A stretch of DNA of 14,970 nucleotides from Brevundimonas sp. (GTDB lineage: Bacteria > Pseudomonadota > Alphaproteobacteria > Caulobacterales > Caulobacteraceae), in NCBI GenBank assembly GCA_031119155.1, contig JAVHYH010000061.1, positions 1-14,970 of the forward strand, read 5' to 3'. The position numbers were made by a program, and so were the translations under genes. The notes beneath the pieces are model-generated. The model was not told the DNA's origin, did no database searches, and saw nothing but the letters and a program-made list of their open reading frames with translations. Shown piece by piece: positions 13,080-14,970 of the stretch (its first letter is position 1; the number at the start of each line of letters is the position of its first letter).

Positions 13080-13628
13080 TCAGGGCCGGGTGACGGTGAC
13101 CGCGCGCGACCGGCCGTTCGAGGCCAGGGTGCCGCGCCAGCCATTGCCCTGACGGTCCAGCGTCAGAACGCCCATGTCCTCAAGCGTGATGGTGCGGCCA
13201 TTGGCGGTCGCCAAGCCGAACCCCTCGGTATTGCGCCAGCCGCCTTCGGTAGCGCCGCCGCGCGGATCGCTGAGGACCATGCCGAACAGCACCTGGCCGC
13301 GATCGTCCGACACCTGCCAACTGCCGTCCAGGGGACCGGCGTTCTGATCGACGCGTTGTTCGGCGCTGTTGACGCCGCGGTTGTAGGCCAGCTCGACCGA
13401 GGTCGGCACGAATTCATAGGACCGCGCATAGGCGTCCACCGACACCGGAACCTCCAAGGCGTGGCGCCGGCTTTCCCCGCCATCGCCACGGGCGTTCTCG
13501 CGCCCGAAGCTCGCATTCGGCTCGAACGGACGGATCGCCGGCGCGGAATAGATGACCTGCGACGAGGGATGTGGCGCGGACTGCGGCAGGAGCGCGCCCG
13601 CGAATGCAAAGACGATGAGGCCGGTCAT
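13080..13628 (-). CDS. Secreted protein of unknown function
   Basis: 182 residues, not recognised. The N-terminus (MTGLIVFAFAGALLPQSA) looks like a short signal peptide cleaved near residue 18, so a periplasmic location is likely. The mature part is Gly/Asn/Arg-rich and looks beta-rich, with a middle segment SYEFVPTSVELAYNRGVNSAE and a repeated strand pattern toward the C-terminus (GSWQVSDDRGQVLFGMVLSD, GGWRNTEGFGLA, ITLEDMGVLTLDRQGNGWRGTL). It contains no cysteine. The ribosome-binding site before 13628 is poor, so the exact start is uncertain. It converges on the HIT gene with 6 bp between stops and is divergent from sdhC across a 207-bp spacer. Confidence 0.68.
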   Translation of the reverse strand: MTGLIVFAFAGALLPQSAPHPSSQVIYSAPAIRPFEPNASFGRENARGDGGESRRHALEVPVSVDAYARSYEFVPTSVELAYNRGVNSAEQRVDQNAGPLDGSWQVSDDRGQVLFGMVLSDPRGGATEGGWRNTEGFGLATANGRTITLEDMGVLTLDRQGNGWRGTLASNGRSRAVTVTRP

Positions 13629-13749
13629 GGGCCCAAGGCTGCCGCGAGAAGGTTTCCAAAGCTACTACATAGTGCCCGCGCTCGAAATCGTGATGGGCCG
13701 GAGGGGGACGCAACGGCGCCACACAGTGCAGTTGTCGACCTTGGCCGCG

Positions 13750-13778
13750 TTGACCCTCCCGCCCGCGCTGACTAAAGC
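13750..13778 (+). promoter_or_regulatory. Candidate sdh operon promoter
   Basis: TTGACCC (13750-13756), a 14-bp spacer and ACTAAAGC (13771-13778) resemble the Caulobacter housekeeping pattern TTGACGS-N10-14-GCTANAWC. The predicted leader before sdhC would be about 50 nt. Confidence 0.42.
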
Positions 13779-13794
13779 CTGTGCACCAATCTTC

Positions 13795-13821
13795 GAGCGA
13801 CTGTTTTCGCTCAGGTTTTTT
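13795..13821 (+). terminator. Hairpin plus U-run in the sdhC leader (possible attenuator)
   Basis: GAGCGA (13795-13800) pairs with TCGCTC (13807-13812) around the loop CTGTTT. After AGG comes a run of six T's (13816-13821). It lies between the candidate sdh promoter and the sdhC start, where a terminator would reduce operon expression. The stem is only 6 bp, so efficiency is uncertain. Confidence 0.4.
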
Positions 13822-13835
13822 GAGAACCATTCGCA

Positions 13836-14297
13836 ATGTCGAGCTCCCCAACGACGGGCGACCAGACGACCGACCGCACCGGCCGGTTCGTGCGTCAGCC
13901 CAATGGCCGCGTCCGGCCGCTCTCCCCCCACCTGCAGACCTGGCGCTGGCACGTCACCATGACGGCCTCGATCCTGTTCCGCGTCACCATCGGCGCGGCC
14001 AGCTTCGGCGCCCTGTTCGCCCTGGGCTGGCTGGCCGCCGTGGCGTCCGGGCCGGAAACCTATGCCAAGGTCGCGGCCTGCGCCGGTTCGCCCTTCGGCC
14101 TGTTCATCGGCTTCGGCCTGACGGTGGTGCTGTTCTCCTTCATCCTCAACGGCGGTCGCCACCTGATCAACGACACCGGCAACGGCCTGACGCTGAAGTC
14201 GGCCAATCTGCTGTCGAACATCGCGGTGTGGAGCCCGATCCCGCTGGCGGTGCTGTTCTGGGTGGTCCTGTTCGCGACCGGGAGGGTTTCGCTGTGA
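13836..14297 (+). CDS. sdhC: Succinate dehydrogenase cytochrome b556 subunit
   Basis: 153 residues. Membrane anchor of complex II that binds heme b and ubiquinone and links the SdhAB catalytic arm to the inner membrane. Landmarks: RPLSPHLQTW before the first helix, SILFR (Ser45, Arg49, matching the quinone-site Ser27/Arg31 of E. coli), and GGRHLINDTG with His109 as the likely heme ligand. Three membrane segments at about 45-70, 86-105 and 124-148 fit the family. A long polar N-terminus (about 28 residues) precedes the conserved part. The start at 13836 has only a GAGAA as RBS. First gene of the operon; its stop overlaps the sdhD start by 4 bp (GTGA), suggesting translational coupling. Confidence 0.95.
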   Translation: MSSSPTTGDQTTDRTGRFVRQPNGRVRPLSPHLQTWRWHVTMTASILFRVTIGAASFGALFALGWLAAVASGPETYAKVAACAGSPFGLFIGFGLTVVLFSFILNGGRHLINDTGNGLTLKSANLLSNIAVWSPIPLAVLFWVVLFATGRVSL

Positions 14298-14698
14298 GTG
14301 GTCCCGCCAAGTTCAAGAACAACGTCAAGATTTCCGAGCGCCACGGCGCGGGCGAGTGGGCGCTGGAGCGCGTCTGCCTGCTGCTGCTGATGCCGCTGGG
14401 CCTGTGGGTCGCCGCGACCGGGTTCAGCCTGGCGGGCGCCGACTACGCCGCCGTGGCCGGCTGGTTCACCAGCCCGCTGAACGCCGGACTGCTGATCGCC
14501 ACCGTGGTGATCTTCTGCACCTTCGCCGCCCTGGCCTGGAAGGTGATCGTCGAGGACTACGTCCACACCGCCGGGGCCAAGACCCTGTCGCTGGTGCTGG
14601 TCAACCTCGTCTTCTTCGCTCTGGCCGCGGCCAGCGTCTTCTTCATCGTGCGTCTGGCGCTGGGTTCGGCCCCGCTCCCGGCCGGTATCGGAGCCTGA
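14294..14698 (+). CDS. sdhD: Succinate dehydrogenase hydrophobic membrane anchor subunit
   Basis: 134 residues from a GTG start at 14294. The GTG overlaps the sdhC stop and is preceded by GGGAGGG. The open frame extends further upstream only as an alternative reading of sdhC. Three predicted membrane segments (about 27-45, 64-85, 98-122) fit SdhD. EDYVHTAGAK (Asp88, Tyr89) corresponds to the E. coli DYVK region, whose Tyr83 contacts ubiquinone. With SdhC it forms the quinone- and heme-binding anchor of complex II. sdhA begins 3 bp after the stop. The sdhC-sdhD-sdhA order and very tight spacing indicate one operon. Confidence 0.94.
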   Translation: MSGPAKFKNNVKISERHGAGEWALERVCLLLLMPLGLWVAATGFSLAGADYAAVAGWFTSPLNAGLLIATVVIFCTFAALAWKVIVEDYVHTAGAKTLSLVLVNLVFFALAAASVFFIVRLALGSAPLPAGIGA

Positions 14699-14701
14699 TC
14701 G

Positions 14702-14970
14702 GTGGCTGCTTACGAATTCGTCGATCACGAATATGACGTGGTCGTTCTCGGCGCCGGCGGCTCGGGCCTCCGCGCCGCCCTGGGCGCTGCCCAGCAGGGG
14801 CTGAAGGTCGCCTGCGTGACCAAGGTCTTCCCGACCCGCTCCCACACCGTCGCGGCGCAGGGCGGCATCTCCGCCTCGCTCGGCAACATGGGCGAGGACT
14901 CGTGGAAATGGCACATGTACGACACCGTCAAGGGGTCGGACTGGCTGGGCGACCAGGACGCCATCGAATA
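14702..14970 (+). CDS. sdhA: Succinate dehydrogenase flavoprotein subunit, N-terminal fragment (runs off the window)
   Basis: Begins with GTG at 14702, 8 bp after a GGAG ribosome-binding site (14690-14693) that lies within the end of sdhD. It reads to the window end for 89 full codons. The sequence YDVVVLGAGGSGLRAALGAA is the Rossmann FAD-binding motif. TRSHTVAAQGGISASLGN contains His48, the residue that binds FAD covalently in this family. SdhA oxidises succinate to fumarate in the cytoplasm-facing arm of complex II. The rest of the protein and, presumably, sdhB lie beyond the right edge. Confidence 0.97.
   Translation, partial: MAAYEFVDHEYDVVVLGAGGSGLRAALGAAQQGLKVACVTKVFPTRSHTVAAQGGISASLGNMGEDSWKWHMYDTVKGSDWLGDQDAIE

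Noticed and set aside
13781..14293. Upstream in-frame extension of sdhD across sdhC
   Set aside because: The extension is the wrong frame of sdhC and reads as Arg/Pro-rich nonsense. The GTG at 14294 with a good RBS gives a normal SdhD.

Overview
The window looks like ordinary chromosome from a GC-rich alphaproteobacterium, most likely Caulobacteraceae (Brevundimonas/Caulobacter-like). This rests on the uniformly GC-rich coding sequence, two UrcA-family secreted proteins, an sdhC-sdhD-sdhA gene order, an Actinobacteria-like AhpC/AhpD pair, and the close similarity of the protein starts to Caulobacterales homologues as I remember them. The genus is an inference. I see no IS element, phage gene, CRISPR array, tRNA or rRNA, and no compositional break that would suggest an island.

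Layout, left to right. Positions 1-55 (-) hold the first 18 codons of ffh (signal recognition particle GTPase). A 257-bp divergent spacer with several hairpins separates it from an exported S9-family serine peptidase (313-2271, +). A small helical protein of unknown function (2289-2678, -) converges on the peptidase gene and is divergent from ppc, phosphoenolpyruvate carboxylase (2841-5537, +). Two tandem genes for small secreted UrcA-family proteins follow (5672-5971 and 6145-6459, +). A symmetric bidirectional terminator (6485-6512) separates them from a convergent M3 metallopeptidase lipoprotein (dcp-like, 6536-8710, -). Divergent from that are murI, glutamate racemase (8833-9684, +), and an exported SRPBCC-fold protein (9733-10269, +). 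Next come the peroxide-defence genes ahpD (10276-10809, -) and ahpC (10893-11447, -), with a terminator-like hairpin between them. Divergent from ahpC is a secreted SIMPL-domain protein carrying 15 consecutive prolines (11680-12606, +), then a HIT-domain protein (12651-13073, +). A convergent secreted protein of unknown function (13080-13628, -) lies before the start of the succinate dehydrogenase operon: sdhC, sdhD and the first 89 codons of sdhA (13836 to the window end, +).

Functionally, ppc (anaplerotic oxaloacetate) and sdh (TCA cycle, respiratory chain) are central metabolism. ahpC/ahpD form a peroxide-reducing pair. murI supplies D-glutamate for peptidoglycan. Much of the rest is envelope or periplasm: S9 peptidase, M3 lipoprotein, UrcA proteins, SRPBCC protein, SIMPL protein and the 13080-13628 protein. 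I did not find a convincing undescribed multi-gene system. The observations most worth a second look are the tandem UrcA genes, the attenuator-like hairpin in the sdh leader, the 15-proline run, the ahpC/ahpD terminator and possible OxyR half-sites, and the structured ffh/S9 spacer.
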